Positions 23,167-32,450 of a stretch of DNA of 64,000 bases are shown here, one piece after another (positions within the stretch are counted from its first letter, which is position 1; the number at the start of each line of letters is the position of its first letter). A model generated the notes under the pieces. That model saw only the letters and a program-made list of their open reading frames with translations. It was not told the DNA's origin and did not search any database. Made by a program: the position numbers and the translations under genes. This DNA is from an uncultured Candidatus Melainabacteria bacterium (GTDB taxonomy: Bacteria > Cyanobacteriota > Vampirovibrionia > Gastranaerophilales > Gastranaerophilaceae). The stretch lies in contig CAKVLI010000001.1 of the NCBI GenBank assembly GCA_934757155.1, forward strand, positions 248,001 to 312,000, in the 5' to 3' direction.

Positions 23167-25035
23167 CTATCCCTTTAACATTACCATCAAAACCGAAATA
23201 TCAGCAGGCTTAACTCCGCCTATTCTTGAAGCTTGTGCAAGGTTTAGAGGTCTGACTTTTTCCAATTTTTCACGTGTCTCGGTTGAAATATGTTTTAGAG
23301 TTGAATAATCAATATTTGCAGGTATTTTGTATTTTTCAAGTTTTTCAGCCGTCTCAACTTGTTGCTCCTGACGCTTCAAATAACCTTCGTATTTTACCAA
23401 AACTTCAACTTCATCAGTAATATCAGAACTCAAATTCAAATTTCTTGTTTCTTCATCAAGCTCCCTAAATACTTCATAAGTGATATTCGGACGCTTAAGA
23501 AGTTCTGCAAGTCTTATTCCGCGATCAATGTGTTCTTCATATTTAGCCAAAATTGCGTTAACTTCATCTGTTGCGGAAATTTTTGCCTCTTTTAAACGTT
23601 CTGTTTCTTTGAAAATTTCTTCCTGTTTATGCTTATAAATTTCATATTGAACATCGTCAATCAAACCAATTTGGTGCCCTGTTTCGGTCAATCTGCTGTC
23701 CGCATTATCCTGTCTTAAAAGAAGTCTGTATTCTGAGCGCGAAGTCAACATTCTGTAAGGCTCTTGGATATCTTTTGTAACCAAATCATCAATCAAAGTT
23801 CCGATATAGGAGGAACTTCTCGAAAGCTCAAGCATCTCAGAGGAGTTCAAATACTTAACAGCATTGATACCTGCGATTAAACCTTGTGCAGCAGCCTCTT
23901 CATATCCGCTTGTACCGTTAATTTGCCCTGCAAAAAACAAGCCTTCAATATCTTTAGACATCAAAGAATGTTTCGTTTGTATAGCCGGAACATAATCATA
24001 TTCAACAGCATAAGCAGGTTTAATAATGTGAGCTTTTTCCAACCCCGGAAGTGAACGCAGCATTTCCACCTGAACGCATGCAGGTAAGCTGGTTGAAAAT
24101 CCTTGGATATAAACTTCATAAGTATTCAAACCTTCCGGTTCAATAAATATATGGTGAGAAGGATTTGATGCAAATCTTACAATTTTATCCTCGATAGAAG
24201 GGCAGTATCTCGGCCCTACACCTTGAATCAATCCTTGATACATTGGCGATTTATCAAGATTTGCACGAATAATTTTGTGGGTCTCTTCGTTTGTCCTTGT
24301 CAAATAACACGGCACTTGCGCTCTCACCGGTCGGTTCGGCTTAAAAGAGTAAAAACTCAACTTGCCGTCCCCAGGCTGAATTGTCATTTTTGAGTAATCA
24401 ATCGTTCTCTTATCAACCCTCGCAGGAGTGCCTGTTTTAAGCTTTTTGGTATTAATTCCGTTTTCTCTAAGCCACGCAGAAAGCCCGATTGCAGCACGTT
24501 CTCCGAGTCTTCCGCCTGAATATGCCTGAAGTCCGACATACATTTTACCTTCAAGCGATGTTCCTGTAGTCAAAATCACTGCACGACAAGAATATTCAAT
24601 CCCGTATTCATCCATTGCACCAACAACTCTTCCGTCTTTTTTACGAAGCTCGGTTATACAACATTGTTTTAGCCAAATATTAGGTGTGCTTTCCAATATA
24701 TGGCGCATATAATTTGAATACTCTTTTTTGTCCGATTGTGCGCGCAAAGCTCTGACAGCAGGGCCTTTTGAAGAGTTAAGAGTTTTCATCTGAATATAAG
24801 TTGCATCCGCAACTTCACCCATAACACCGCCCAACGCGTCAATTTCTCTAACAAGTGTTGACTTTGCAGGCCCACCGATAGCAGGGTTGCAAGGTTGTAG
24901 TGCAATATTATCAAGGTTAAGCGTGCATAAAAGCACATTACAGCCAAGTCTTGCTGCGCTCAATGCAGCTTCACAGCCTGCGTGTCCCGCGCCTACAACT
25001 ATTACATCAAACTTGTTATTGAGATAATCAGACAT
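23167..25035 (-). CDS. mnmG: tRNA uridine-5-carboxymethylaminomethyl modification enzyme
   Basis: A 622-aa FAD protein that, with MnmE, installs the cmnm5 group at U34 of certain tRNAs. The FAD site VVGAGHAGCEAALSAARLG is at residues 13-31. Further family blocks are NPAIGGPAKSTLVREIDALG, SLEGKMYVG, RYCPSIEDKI and FFAGQINGTSGYEEAAAQG. The C-terminal helical domain (about 540-622) is complete. Length is as in E. coli (629). Its ATG overlaps the alaS stop codon as TAATG, so the two are translationally coupled. MnmE is not in the window. Confidence 0.95.
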   Translation of the reverse strand: MSDYLNNKFDVIVVGAGHAGCEAALSAARLGCNVLLCTLNLDNIALQPCNPAIGGPAKSTLVREIDALGGVMGEVADATYIQMKTLNSSKGPAVRALRAQSDKKEYSNYMRHILESTPNIWLKQCCITELRKKDGRVVGAMDEYGIEYSCRAVILTTGTSLEGKMYVGLQAYSGGRLGERAAIGLSAWLRENGINTKKLKTGTPARVDKRTIDYSKMTIQPGDGKLSFYSFKPNRPVRAQVPCYLTRTNEETHKIIRANLDKSPMYQGLIQGVGPRYCPSIEDKIVRFASNPSHHIFIEPEGLNTYEVYIQGFSTSLPACVQVEMLRSLPGLEKAHIIKPAYAVEYDYVPAIQTKHSLMSKDIEGLFFAGQINGTSGYEEAAAQGLIAGINAVKYLNSSEMLELSRSSSYIGTLIDDLVTKDIQEPYRMLTSRSEYRLLLRQDNADSRLTETGHQIGLIDDVQYEIYKHKQEEIFKETERLKEAKISATDEVNAILAKYEEHIDRGIRLAELLKRPNITYEVFRELDEETRNLNLSSDITDEVEVLVKYEGYLKRQEQQVETAEKLEKYKIPANIDYSTLKHISTETREKLEKVRPLNLAQASRIGGVKPADISVLMVMLKG

Positions 25036-27629
25036 TACACCAAATCACCTTCAATCTTAGCAAGAATTTCGTCTAACTTAGAAGCATCTTTTACACCACC
25101 TTGTGCAAAGTTTGGTCTGCCACCGCCGTTTGCACCAGTAGCTCTTGCGATTTCTCCAACAATTTTGCCCGCGTTAATTCCTTTTTTGACAAAACCTTCA
25201 GAAACTTTAGCTATTACCATTCTTTCATTAGCAAGTACGATAACGCTTTCACCGAGTTTGTTTCCAAGGAGTTCAATACCTGACTTAACCGCATCACCGT
25301 CAAAGTTTTCAATCTTAGAGATGAACAATTTTCCACCTTCAATATCTTTGGCTTTAGAAATAAAGGTTGCAAATTTTCCTCTTGCTTGTTCTTCCTTAAC
25401 CTTAGCCAATTCTTTTTGAAGTTCACGGTTTTCTTCTGTTAGTTTTTCAACACGGTCAAGAACTTCTTCTGTATGAACTTTGAATTTTGCTTCAAGCGCG
25501 TTTGTAACTTTTGCTTTGTTATTCAAAAATTCAAGCGCAGCTTTTGACACAACAAGTTCAATTCTTCTTGTACCCGCAGAAATTGCGCCTTCTGATACGA
25601 TTTTCACCAATCTTAAATCGCCTGTGTTAGATGCGTGAGTACCTGCGCAAAATTCTTTTGAAATAACAGGGTCTTTGCCGATAGAAACAACACGAACCAC
25701 ATCTTCGTATTTTTCGCCGAAGAGAGCGGTTGCACCGGTGAGTTTTGCTTGTTCGATATCCATAATATCTGTATGAACAGGGAGTTTTTGAGCGATCCAC
25801 TCGTTCATAACATCTTCTGTTTTTTGAATTTCTTCCGGAGTCATCGCTCTTGAGAATGTAAAGTCAAATCTCATACGGTTTTCTTCAACCTGTGAACCTG
25901 CCTGTTTAACCTCGTCACCTGCAACCTTGATTAATGCAGCTTGCAAAAGGTGAGCAGAAGTGTGGTGAACTCTGATTTCGCTTCTTCTTGCTTTGTCGAT
26001 TTGAGCAAAAACAGAGTCGCCGACTTCGATTTCACCGTTTACGATTTGACATCTGTGGACGAAGAGGTGATTGACTTTGAATGTTGTCAAAACTTCCGCT
26101 TTGAGTTCATTATTTGTCAAGAAACCGCTGTCCCCTGTTTGACCACCGCATTCTGCGTAGAATGGAGTTTTGTCAAGAACGACGTCTGTGTAACCTTCAC
26201 CTTCAATCAAAGCAAGAACTTTTGAATCACATTCTGTTTCTTCGTATCCTACAAAGTCTGTTGAACCGACTTGTTCTTCCACTTTCGCATACTTAATATC
26301 ACCGGTTACGGAAATCTTAGCAGTTGCTGCTTTTGCACGATCTTTTTGCTCTTGCATGGCATTTTTGAAACCTTCTTCGTCAACTTTAAGATTATTTTCT
26401 TCCGCAATTTCACGTGTTAATTCAAACGGAAATCCAAAAGTATCGTAGAGTCTGAACGCGCTTGCGCCGTCGATATCTTTCTTTGAGGAAATAAATTCAT
26501 CAAGGAGTTTGTAACCTCTGTCGAGAGTTTTCGCGAAACGTTCTTCTTCTTTTTTGATTACATCGATAATTTTTTCTTTGTTCTTGACCAAATCAGGATA
26601 AGCTTCGCCGTAGTTTTCAACCACGGTGTCTACTAATTTGTACAAGAATGGAAGTTCCATACCGAGAATTTTACCGTGACGGAGCGCACGACGTAAAATC
26701 ATTCTGAGAACATAGCTTCTGCCTTCATTTCCGGGAATTACACCGTCTGAAATAAGGAAGGTTACGCATCTTGCGTGGTCTGTGATAATTCTTAGAGAAA
26801 CATCAGTTTTTTCTGATTTTTTGTAAGGAACGCCTGACATTTCGGAAACTTTGTCTAAAATTGGTTTTAGAAGGTCTGTTTCAAAGGTAGATGCTACATT
26901 TTGGCAAACCATTGTTATACGTTCTAAGCCCATACCTGTATCAACATTTTTCTTTTCAAGCGGAGATTGGTTTCCTTCTTCATCTTGATAAAGCTCTGTG
27001 AATACGAGGTTCCAGATTTCAACCCAACGGTCGCATTCGCAAGTGTCGATACCGCAGTTCGGGTCGTCGCATTTGTATTCTTCACCGAGGTCGTAGTGGA
27101 TTTCGGAGCAAGGACCGCAAGAACCTGATGCTCCCGGAGGGCCCCAGAAGTTATCTTTTTTACCTTTACGTTTAATTCTTTCGGCAGGAACCCCGATGCT
27201 TCTCCAGATGTCGAAAGCCTCGTCGTCTGTTTCGTATATTGTTATCCAAAGTCTGTCCTTGTCGAGTTTGAGGACTTCGGTTACAAATTCCCACGCCCAA
27301 GGAATAACTTCTTTTTTGTAATAGTCGCCGAAGGAGAAATTTCCGAGCATTTCAAAAAAGGTGTGGTGGCGCGGAGTTCTTCCTACGTTTTCAATATCAG
27401 AATCTTTACCGCCGGCACGTGCGCATTTTTGGCATGAAGTTGCTCTGGCAGGGTCGTATGGAGATTTGACAATTCCCAAAAAAATAGGAAGAAATTGAAG
27501 CATACCTGCGGTTGTGAGCAATACCGTAGGGTTGTCAGGCACAAGGCTCGAACTTTCTACGATTGTGTGCTGGTGCTTATTTTTAAAATAATCAAGGTAT
27601 AATTTTCTGATTTCGTTTCCTTTGAGCAT
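25035..27629 (-). CDS. alaS: Alanine--tRNA ligase
   Basis: An 864-aa class II synthetase. It has the catalytic domain starting LYLDYFKNKHQHTIV, motif 2 region RHHTFFEMLGNFSFGDYYKK, the editing-domain zinc site HHTSAHLLQ plus CAGTHASNTG, and a C-terminal coiled coil and DHH-like oligomerisation domain ending in GGGRPNFAQGG. Length is close to E. coli AlaS (875). The ATG has AAAGGAA before it. It runs into mnmG with a TAATG overlap. Confidence 0.96.
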   Translation of the reverse strand: MLKGNEIRKLYLDYFKNKHQHTIVESSSLVPDNPTVLLTTAGMLQFLPIFLGIVKSPYDPARATSCQKCARAGGKDSDIENVGRTPRHHTFFEMLGNFSFGDYYKKEVIPWAWEFVTEVLKLDKDRLWITIYETDDEAFDIWRSIGVPAERIKRKGKKDNFWGPPGASGSCGPCSEIHYDLGEEYKCDDPNCGIDTCECDRWVEIWNLVFTELYQDEEGNQSPLEKKNVDTGMGLERITMVCQNVASTFETDLLKPILDKVSEMSGVPYKKSEKTDVSLRIITDHARCVTFLISDGVIPGNEGRSYVLRMILRRALRHGKILGMELPFLYKLVDTVVENYGEAYPDLVKNKEKIIDVIKKEEERFAKTLDRGYKLLDEFISSKKDIDGASAFRLYDTFGFPFELTREIAEENNLKVDEEGFKNAMQEQKDRAKAATAKISVTGDIKYAKVEEQVGSTDFVGYEETECDSKVLALIEGEGYTDVVLDKTPFYAECGGQTGDSGFLTNNELKAEVLTTFKVNHLFVHRCQIVNGEIEVGDSVFAQIDKARRSEIRVHHTSAHLLQAALIKVAGDEVKQAGSQVEENRMRFDFTFSRAMTPEEIQKTEDVMNEWIAQKLPVHTDIMDIEQAKLTGATALFGEKYEDVVRVVSIGKDPVISKEFCAGTHASNTGDLRLVKIVSEGAISAGTRRIELVVSKAALEFLNNKAKVTNALEAKFKVHTEEVLDRVEKLTEENRELQKELAKVKEEQARGKFATFISKAKDIEGGKLFISKIENFDGDAVKSGIELLGNKLGESVIVLANERMVIAKVSEGFVKKGINAGKIVGEIARATGANGGGRPNFAQGGVKDASKLDEILAKIEGDLV

Positions 27630-27703
27630 AATAAATTCCTTTAAAATAACTAAATTTCATTAATATTATAATTCAAATATACGAAACAGTGAAAAATTTA
27701 CTC

Positions 27704-27731
27704 TTTACAAAAAAAATTTATCTGATAATAT
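27704..27731 (+). promoter_or_regulatory. Probable promoter of the tRNA gene
   Basis: TTTACA, a 16-base spacer and TAATAT, ending about 29 bases before the mature tRNA 5' end. Confidence 0.45.
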
Positions 27732-27759
27732 AGATGAGTAAACCAAATAAGACTGATAT

Positions 27760-27831
27760 TCCTCAGTAGCTCAATGGCGGAGCAACCGGCTGTTAACCGG
27801 TAGGCTGTTGGTTCGAGTCCAACCTGGGGAG
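27760..27831 (+). tRNA. tRNA-Asn (GTT)
   Basis: A 72-base cloverleaf: 7-bp acceptor (TCCTCAG/CTGGGGA), D-arm GCTC/GAGC, anticodon stem ACCGG/CCGGT with loop CTGTTAA (anticodon GTT), five-base variable loop and T-arm GTTGG-TTCGAGT-CCAAC. The discriminator base is G, as usual for tRNA-Asn. CCA is not encoded. A T-run and a hairpin terminator follow. Confidence 0.95.
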
Positions 27832-27841
27832 TTTTTTATTA

Positions 27842-27878
27842 CAAAAAAGTGAATGGCATTTGCCATTCATTTTTTTGT
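27842..27878. terminator. Bidirectional terminator between tRNA-Asn and the XRE gene
   Basis: Stem GTGAATGGCA / TGCCATTCAT with a two-base loop, flanked by A-run on the left and seven T on the right, so it can serve the tRNA on the plus strand and the XRE gene on the minus strand. Confidence 0.75.
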
Positions 27879-27918
27879 GTTATGAAGTCTGTGTTTGAGA
27901 ACCAACAAAGACCAATTA

Positions 27919-28191
27919 TCACTCCTCATAGAAATGAAAATCTTTTCCAAGTTTCTTTTCAACCAAATTTAACAATTGCGACGGAGACATTTCTAATGCT
28001 TCAGCGATTTTCCATAGAGTTACCAATTTAACTTCAATAACACCTTTTTCCATTCTACTGGTGTTACCGACGTCAAGACCATAGTCGTGTGCAAACTTAT
28101 TAATAGAACAATCTTTTGCCAATCTCAAATCTTTGACAACTTTTCCAACCGTTTCTGCGAACAATCTCGTTTTTTCGTCCCTATATTGCAT
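27919..28191 (-). CDS. XRE-family helix-turn-helix regulator
   Basis: A 90-aa DNA-binding protein. The HTH spans about residues 15-70: VGKVVKDLRLAKDCSINKFA, the recognition region LDVGNTSRMEKG and LWKIAEALEMSPSQLL. It is the Cro/C1 type, alone without a sensor domain. The ATG at 28191 is chosen because TATAAT lies 6 bases upstream, implying a leaderless mRNA. It stands divergent to a nuclease-like gene, an arrangement typical of small regulators of accessory or restriction functions. The target sites are unknown. Confidence 0.82.
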   Translation of the reverse strand: MQYRDEKTRLFAETVGKVVKDLRLAKDCSINKFAHDYGLDVGNTSRMEKGVIEVKLVTLWKIAEALEMSPSQLLNLVEKKLGKDFHFYEE

Positions 28192-28197
28192 GTATAC

Positions 28198-28203
28198 ATT
28201 ATA
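28198..28203 (-). promoter_or_regulatory. -10 box of the XRE gene, leaderless
   Basis: TATAAT on the minus strand 6 bases before ATG at 28191; the -35 region is weak. An adjoining GTATAC palindrome between box and start could be an autoregulatory operator. Confidence 0.4.
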
Positions 28204-28343
28204 GGGTTTATAAGTCAACAGAGAGGCTGCATTTAAAACATTTAGAGGAATTTGTTTTTGGTTTCCTCAATCAACAAGTCATTTTCTTTAACGACTTTGT
28301 TAGTATAATCTATCTAAAATATCCATAAATTTATGATAGCATA

Positions 28344-29144
28344 ATGATAATGAGTAAGAACGAAATAAAAGAAGCTGAAGAAAAAGAACAAGTTGAAAAG
28401 TTTTTCAAAACCAAAATTGGACAAAAGTGGCTTGAAGAACTTGGTATTGTTGACTGTATAAAATCAGAGTCTCCTGATTTTGTATTAAAAACAAAAAATG
28501 GAGAATCAATAGCATTGGAATTAACAAATTTTATAGCAGAAAATAAAAATCTTAAATTTTCTCAAGCTTTAACCACTATTGGTAATAAAATTTGTAGAGA
28601 AGCGGAAAAAGAATATAACCTTCATATGCATATACTTATTAATAAATATGATGATAGAGAATTTAGCATTCATTGGAAAGATCATTTGGATTATGCTTAT
28701 AATCTAGGCTTTTCAGAACTTCCAGATACAAAAATACTTAAACAAAAAATGCATGATGTTCTAAAAAATAATATAGAAAAATTGAAAAAAGGTTGGCCTA
28801 TTCAAGAATGGATACAAGTCGACAATGAGTATTTTCAAATATCAATGGACCCTATTGCTTGTCCGTGGTCAGGTAAATACGACTGCCACGTTAATAATGC
28901 CGGTATGATTAAACCGAATCCTTTAGAGGAATTACAAATCTGTATTGATAACAAGAATAATAAAATCAACTCGTATAGTGAAGGTTGTGATAAATGCTAT
29001 TTATTAATATATATTCCAAGTGCTTATAATGCTAATTACTGCTCATTTGACAACTTACTATTTGAACACGAATTTGATTCAAAATTTGAAAAAATATTTT
29101 TATACAATGACGATACAAAAGACTCAAGTATCTTAAATCAATAA
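28344..29144 (+). CDS. Possible PD-(D/E)xK nuclease-like protein
   Basis: A 266-aa protein, distinctly AT-rich. The segment SPDFVLKTKNGESIALELTN (residues 43-62) has the P-D, 13-residue spacer, E-x-T layout of some PD-(D/E)xK nucleases, with Thr where Lys is usual. Four Cys (CPW, YDC, CDKC) later in the chain could bind metal. There is no methyltransferase gene nearby, so a classical restriction system is not supported. It starts with two close ATGs (28344 and 28350); TATGAT lies 6 bases before the first. Horizontal transfer is likely from composition and context. Function is tentative. Confidence 0.5.
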   Translation: MIMSKNEIKEAEEKEQVEKFFKTKIGQKWLEELGIVDCIKSESPDFVLKTKNGESIALELTNFIAENKNLKFSQALTTIGNKICREAEKEYNLHMHILINKYDDREFSIHWKDHLDYAYNLGFSELPDTKILKQKMHDVLKNNIEKLKKGWPIQEWIQVDNEYFQISMDPIACPWSGKYDCHVNNAGMIKPNPLEELQICIDNKNNKINSYSEGCDKCYLLIYIPSAYNANYCSFDNLLFEHEFDSKFEKIFLYNDDTKDSSILNQ

Positions 29145-29235
29145 TTTTATATATGTATCAACTCATAAATTAAATTCTATTAATCCTCAGAAATATTTCA
29201 GGAATACTCCGGGCATTCTCTCTGTTTTATACTTT

Positions 29236-29328
29236 TTACGCTTTGAATGAAAAGCGGAATATGAAACCTTCGGTTTGGGATTCTTTAACGGAATAATTTT
29301 CAAAAAATTCTGCAAACTCTCTGCCCAT
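29236..29328 (-). CDS. Possible 30-aa ORF coupled to the TPR gene
   Basis: The TPR gene ends in TAATG, and this ATG opens a 30-codon frame (MGREFAEFFENYSVKES...) ending TAA. Stop-start overlap favours translation, but there is no conservation evidence. It could be a remnant. The rest of 29145-29235 shows nothing. Confidence 0.22.
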   Translation of the reverse strand: MGREFAEFFENYSVKESQTEGFIFRFSFKA

Positions 29329-29951
29329 TATCTATAATACGCGTTATTAATAGAATCTTCTGACTCTACGCGTTTGATTTTTGCATCCAATGACGAATTC
29401 GGGGATTGCGCAGCTGCCGCTTTCAAGTACATCAAAGCAGAGTGTGTATCCCCGAGTTTTTGGTAAATATCTCCTAGCTTATAAAGCGTTTCGTAATGGG
29501 ATTTATATCCCTTTTCATAAGCTGATGTATAGTATTTCAGGGCTTTTTTGTACATTTCGCGTTTATAATAAAACTCCCCAAAGTAAAAATACGGTTCCGG
29601 AGCAGAAGAATTTAGCCCAATTGCACGCGAGAAATTGCCTTTCGCGTATCTATCCAAGCCGATTTTGTCATACAAAATTCCCAGTTTAACACAATATATC
29701 TGCTCAGCAGGGTTGATATTTTGAAGCAATGAATACAACACAAGTGCATTTGTAACCTCCTCATTTTCTTTATCATTTGTGCGCATTGCGTTGAAATATG
29801 CCTTTGAAGCCTTACCGACTAATTCCGATTCAGAAAGTTTTGCATAATCTATCGGAATAGAGTAATCAATTCCACCTTTCACGGCTGCGTAAGTCGGGGA
29901 AGCACAGCATATAGCAATTAATGTCAATAAAATTATAGAAAGTTGTCGCAT
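29328..29951 (-). CDS. Exported TPR protein
   Basis: A 207-aa protein with a signal peptide (MRQLSIILLTLIAICCASP, cleavage near TYA). A possible lipoprotein Cys is present but the context CCASP is not a good lipobox. Three to four TPR-like units follow (YFYFGEFYYKREMYKKALKY and YKLGDIYQKLGDTHSALMYL). It probably works in the periplasm in complex assembly. It is divergent to the nuo operon with 50 bases between start codons. Specific role unknown. Confidence 0.75.
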   Translation of the reverse strand: MRQLSIILLTLIAICCASPTYAAVKGGIDYSIPIDYAKLSESELVGKASKAYFNAMRTNDKENEEVTNALVLYSLLQNINPAEQIYCVKLGILYDKIGLDRYAKGNFSRAIGLNSSAPEPYFYFGEFYYKREMYKKALKYYTSAYEKGYKSHYETLYKLGDIYQKLGDTHSALMYLKAAAAQSPNSSLDAKIKRVESEDSINNAYYR

Positions 29952-30001
29952 AAATTCGTCTTAATATTATATAATAATCTATTGTATCAAAAAAGTTTTT
30001 A

Positions 30002-30385
30002 ATGGAAAATAACATAAAAGGGGAACACATATTGAAAGAGCTTGTTTGTTTAGCAATATTTACGGTTGTTTCAGCGCTATTGGCGATAGCCATGATTGTC
30101 GCAGGTTTTGTATGCCAATACAAAAAATCTTCCCCTGTTAAAGAGTCTACCTACGAGTGCGGAATCACACCTTTTGGGGACGCAAAAATAAAATTTGATA
30201 TAAAATATTTCAACTACGCAATATTATTCCTGATTTTTGATATTGAAACTGTCTTTTTATACCCTTTTGCGGTTTCTCTGAACTCTTTGGGATTATTTGC
30301 AATAATTGAAGCGTTTATATTTGTCGGCATTTTGCTTTTGGGGCTTTATTACGCTATCAGCAAAAAAATGTTGAGGTGGATTTAG
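30002..30385 (+). CDS. nuoA: Complex I subunit A
   Basis: A 127-aa inner-membrane protein with three membrane segments and the family motif YECGITPFGDAKIKFDIKYF followed by FLIFDIETVFLYP, which contains the conserved acidic residues. It is the first gene of an 11-gene nuo operon. The start is uncertain: ATG at 30002 lacks a ribosome-binding site, whereas an in-frame TTG at 30032 has AGGGG 8 bases before it and would give 117 aa. It overlaps nuoB by one base if nuoB starts at 30385. Confidence 0.9.
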   Translation: MENNIKGEHILKELVCLAIFTVVSALLAIAMIVAGFVCQYKKSSPVKESTYECGITPFGDAKIKFDIKYFNYAILFLIFDIETVFLYPFAVSLNSLGLFAIIEAFIFVGILLLGLYYAISKKMLRWI

Positions 30386-30936
30386 TGAACATAATCGTAA
30401 CATCAATTGATTATATTCTAAACTGGAGTAGGGCAAATTCCTTGTGGCCTCTGACCTTTGCAACCTCATGCTGCGGAATAGAAATGATGCAGACCGTTGC
30501 TTCTAACAATGATATCGCGCGATTTGGTTCAGAAGTTTTTCGTGGCTCTCCGAGGCAAGCAGATTTACTGATTTGTGCCGGAACAATTACGCACAAAATG
30601 GCACCTGCACTTTTGAGACTGTACGAGCAAATGCCGGAGCCGAAATACGTAATCGCAATGGGAGCTTGCACCTGTGGCGGCGGAATGTTTGCGCAGACAT
30701 CTTATTCTGTAGTCAGAGGAATAGATAAAATTATTCCGGTGGATATTTATCTTCCGATGTGTCCGCCGAAACCGGAGTCGTTGTTAGACGCTATACGCAA
30801 ATTACAAGCCAAAATTAAAACAGAATCCGTAACAAAACGAAAGGAATTTATGGACAACCACAAATCAAACCTCAAAGAGGTTTGCGGACTTTTGACTTGC
30901 GAAGATTTTGAGATAACCAAACTCGGAGTAGAGTAA
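30385..30936 (+). CDS. nuoB: Complex I subunit B, cluster N2
   Basis: A 183-aa peripheral subunit that ligates the terminal [4Fe-4S] cluster N2, the direct donor to quinone. The four ligands are visible: the Cys pair in TSCCGIEMM, the Cys in GACTCGGG and the Cys in PMCPPKPE. A GTG at 30385 overlapping the nuoA stop (TAGTG) with GAGGTG 5 bases before it is the likely start; an earlier GTG at 30376 is possible. The C-terminal 50 residues are a variable tail. Confidence 0.93.
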   Translation: MNIIVTSIDYILNWSRANSLWPLTFATSCCGIEMMQTVASNNDIARFGSEVFRGSPRQADLLICAGTITHKMAPALLRLYEQMPEPKYVIAMGACTCGGGMFAQTSYSVVRGIDKIIPVDIYLPMCPPKPESLLDAIRKLQAKIKTESVTKRKEFMDNHKSNLKEVCGLLTCEDFEITKLGVE

Positions 30937-30952
30937 AGGAGGTCAGGTAATT

Positions 30953-31375
30953 ATGGATATTATTGAATTTCAAAAACTATTTACCGATTGCGAACTTGTC
31001 GGAAACAAAATTGTTATTAAATCCAATGTGGCTGAAACTCTTGACTTCATTCGAAAAAATTACAAGTTTGATATGCTGAAAGAGATTATAGCATCCGACA
31101 ATCAAGACGGCTCTTTCGAGTTAATTTATCATCTTTATTCGACCCAAGATGATGAAGATATGCTAATTTCAGTCCGCGTAGGAAATGAAACAGAAAGCGT
31201 GTCGAAAGTTTTTGACTCTGCAATTGCTGACGAAAAAGAAATCTACGATTTGTTCGGAATAAAATTTTTTGGCAATGACGAGCTCAAACGTCTTTACATG
31301 CCTGAAAGCTGGGACGGACATCCGTTGAGAAAAGATTATAAAGAAGCAGACGAAAGGCTAAACTGGAATGAGTAA
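30953..31375 (+). CDS. nuoC: Complex I subunit C (30-kDa type)
   Basis: A 140-aa soluble-arm subunit. The signature ADEKEIYDLFGIKFFGNDEL and the C-terminal GHPLRKDYK identify it. It is separate from NuoD, unlike the NuoCD fusion of E. coli. A strong AAAGGAGG precedes the ATG. It overlaps nuoD by 8 bases. Confidence 0.93.
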   Translation: MDIIEFQKLFTDCELVGNKIVIKSNVAETLDFIRKNYKFDMLKEIIASDNQDGSFELIYHLYSTQDDEDMLISVRVGNETESVSKVFDSAIADEKEIYDLFGIKFFGNDELKRLYMPESWDGHPLRKDYKEADERLNWNE

Positions 31376-32450
31376 ACTCAAGCTTAACCTAGGACCTCAG
31401 CATCCTTCCACGCACGGTGTTTTGAGGCTCATACTTGAACTGGAAGGTGAAAAGATAACCTCTTGTGAGCCTGATGTCGGCTATCTTCACCGCGGAATGG
31501 AAAAAATGGCGGAAAAGCTCAGCTATATCCAATATCTTCCGCTTGTAGACAGAATTGATTACTTAGCAGGGTTTTTCTATTCGGAATTACTTTGTCGAAA
31601 TGTCGAAAAAGCCCTCTGTATAGAGATTTCGCCTAGAGTAAAAAACATTCGTCTTCTTATGCTTGAACTGAACAGAATAGCATCGCACTTATTGTGGATT
31701 GGTGCATTTCTAATGGATTTGGGCGCTGTTTCACCCTTTTTCTACGCGTTTCGAGAACGTGAACTTATCCTTGAATACTTTGAGAAAATCACAGGTCAAA
31801 GAATGATGAACAACTACTTTGTATTCGGTGGTGTGAGAAGAGATATCTTTGATCTTGAGGATGTGGAAAATATTTTGAAGATGCTTCCGGAAAAAGTGGA
31901 TGATTATGAAAAAATTATTACAGAAAATCCGATTTTCAGGGACAGGACTATTAACAAAGGTATTCTTGAACCTGAAGTTGCGATTAACGGCGGAATCACA
32001 GGAGTCAATCTTCGTGCGAGCGGAGTAAATCTTGACTTCCGAAAAAAAGATTATTTATATAAAGATATTGAATTTACACCTGTAATCCTTGAAGGTAAAG
32101 ACTCTTGGAGCAGGTACAAAGCAAGAATTTTGGAAATCAGAGAGAGTATAAAAATTGCTCGTCAAGCGATTGAAAAAATTAAAGAATTTCCATATGAACA
32201 AAAATTAATCAATCCGATTAATTTAAAACTTCCTGAAGGAGAATTCGAAAGCGAAATCGAAGCACCGAGAGGGCTTGCGTGCTGTTACATGAAATCAACG
32301 GGAGAAAAAACTCCATATCGTTTGAAATGGAGAACAGGTTCATATTATGCAGTAAACTTGCTGAGAAAGATTCTTGTCGGAACATATCTAAACGATGCTA
32401 TCGCAATCAGCGGTTCTCTTGATATAATTTTACCGGAGGTAGATAAGTAA
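31368..32450 (+). CDS. nuoD: Complex I subunit D (49-kDa type)
   Basis: A 360-aa subunit forming the quinone cavity with NuoB. It opens with LNLGPQHPSTHGVLRLILEL, which holds the conserved His loop, and has GYLHRGMEK and DPVLxGS-like end features replaced by a family-typical SGSLDIILPEVDK. Slightly shorter than the usual 390 aa. The ATG lies inside nuoC; its TAA overlaps the nuoH ATG (TAATG). In most operons nuoE, F and G come next, but here nuoH follows directly. Confidence 0.93.
   Translation: MSKLKLNLGPQHPSTHGVLRLILELEGEKITSCEPDVGYLHRGMEKMAEKLSYIQYLPLVDRIDYLAGFFYSELLCRNVEKALCIEISPRVKNIRLLMLELNRIASHLLWIGAFLMDLGAVSPFFYAFRERELILEYFEKITGQRMMNNYFVFGGVRRDIFDLEDVENILKMLPEKVDDYEKIITENPIFRDRTINKGILEPEVAINGGITGVNLRASGVNLDFRKKDYLYKDIEFTPVILEGKDSWSRYKARILEIRESIKIARQAIEKIKEFPYEQKLINPINLKLPEGEFESEIEAPRGLACCYMKSTGEKTPYRLKWRTGSYYAVNLLRKILVGTYLNDAIAISGSLDIILPEVDK

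Noticed and set aside
28344..29144. Complete restriction-modification system
   Set aside because: No DNA methyltransferase is encoded within several kilobases on either side.
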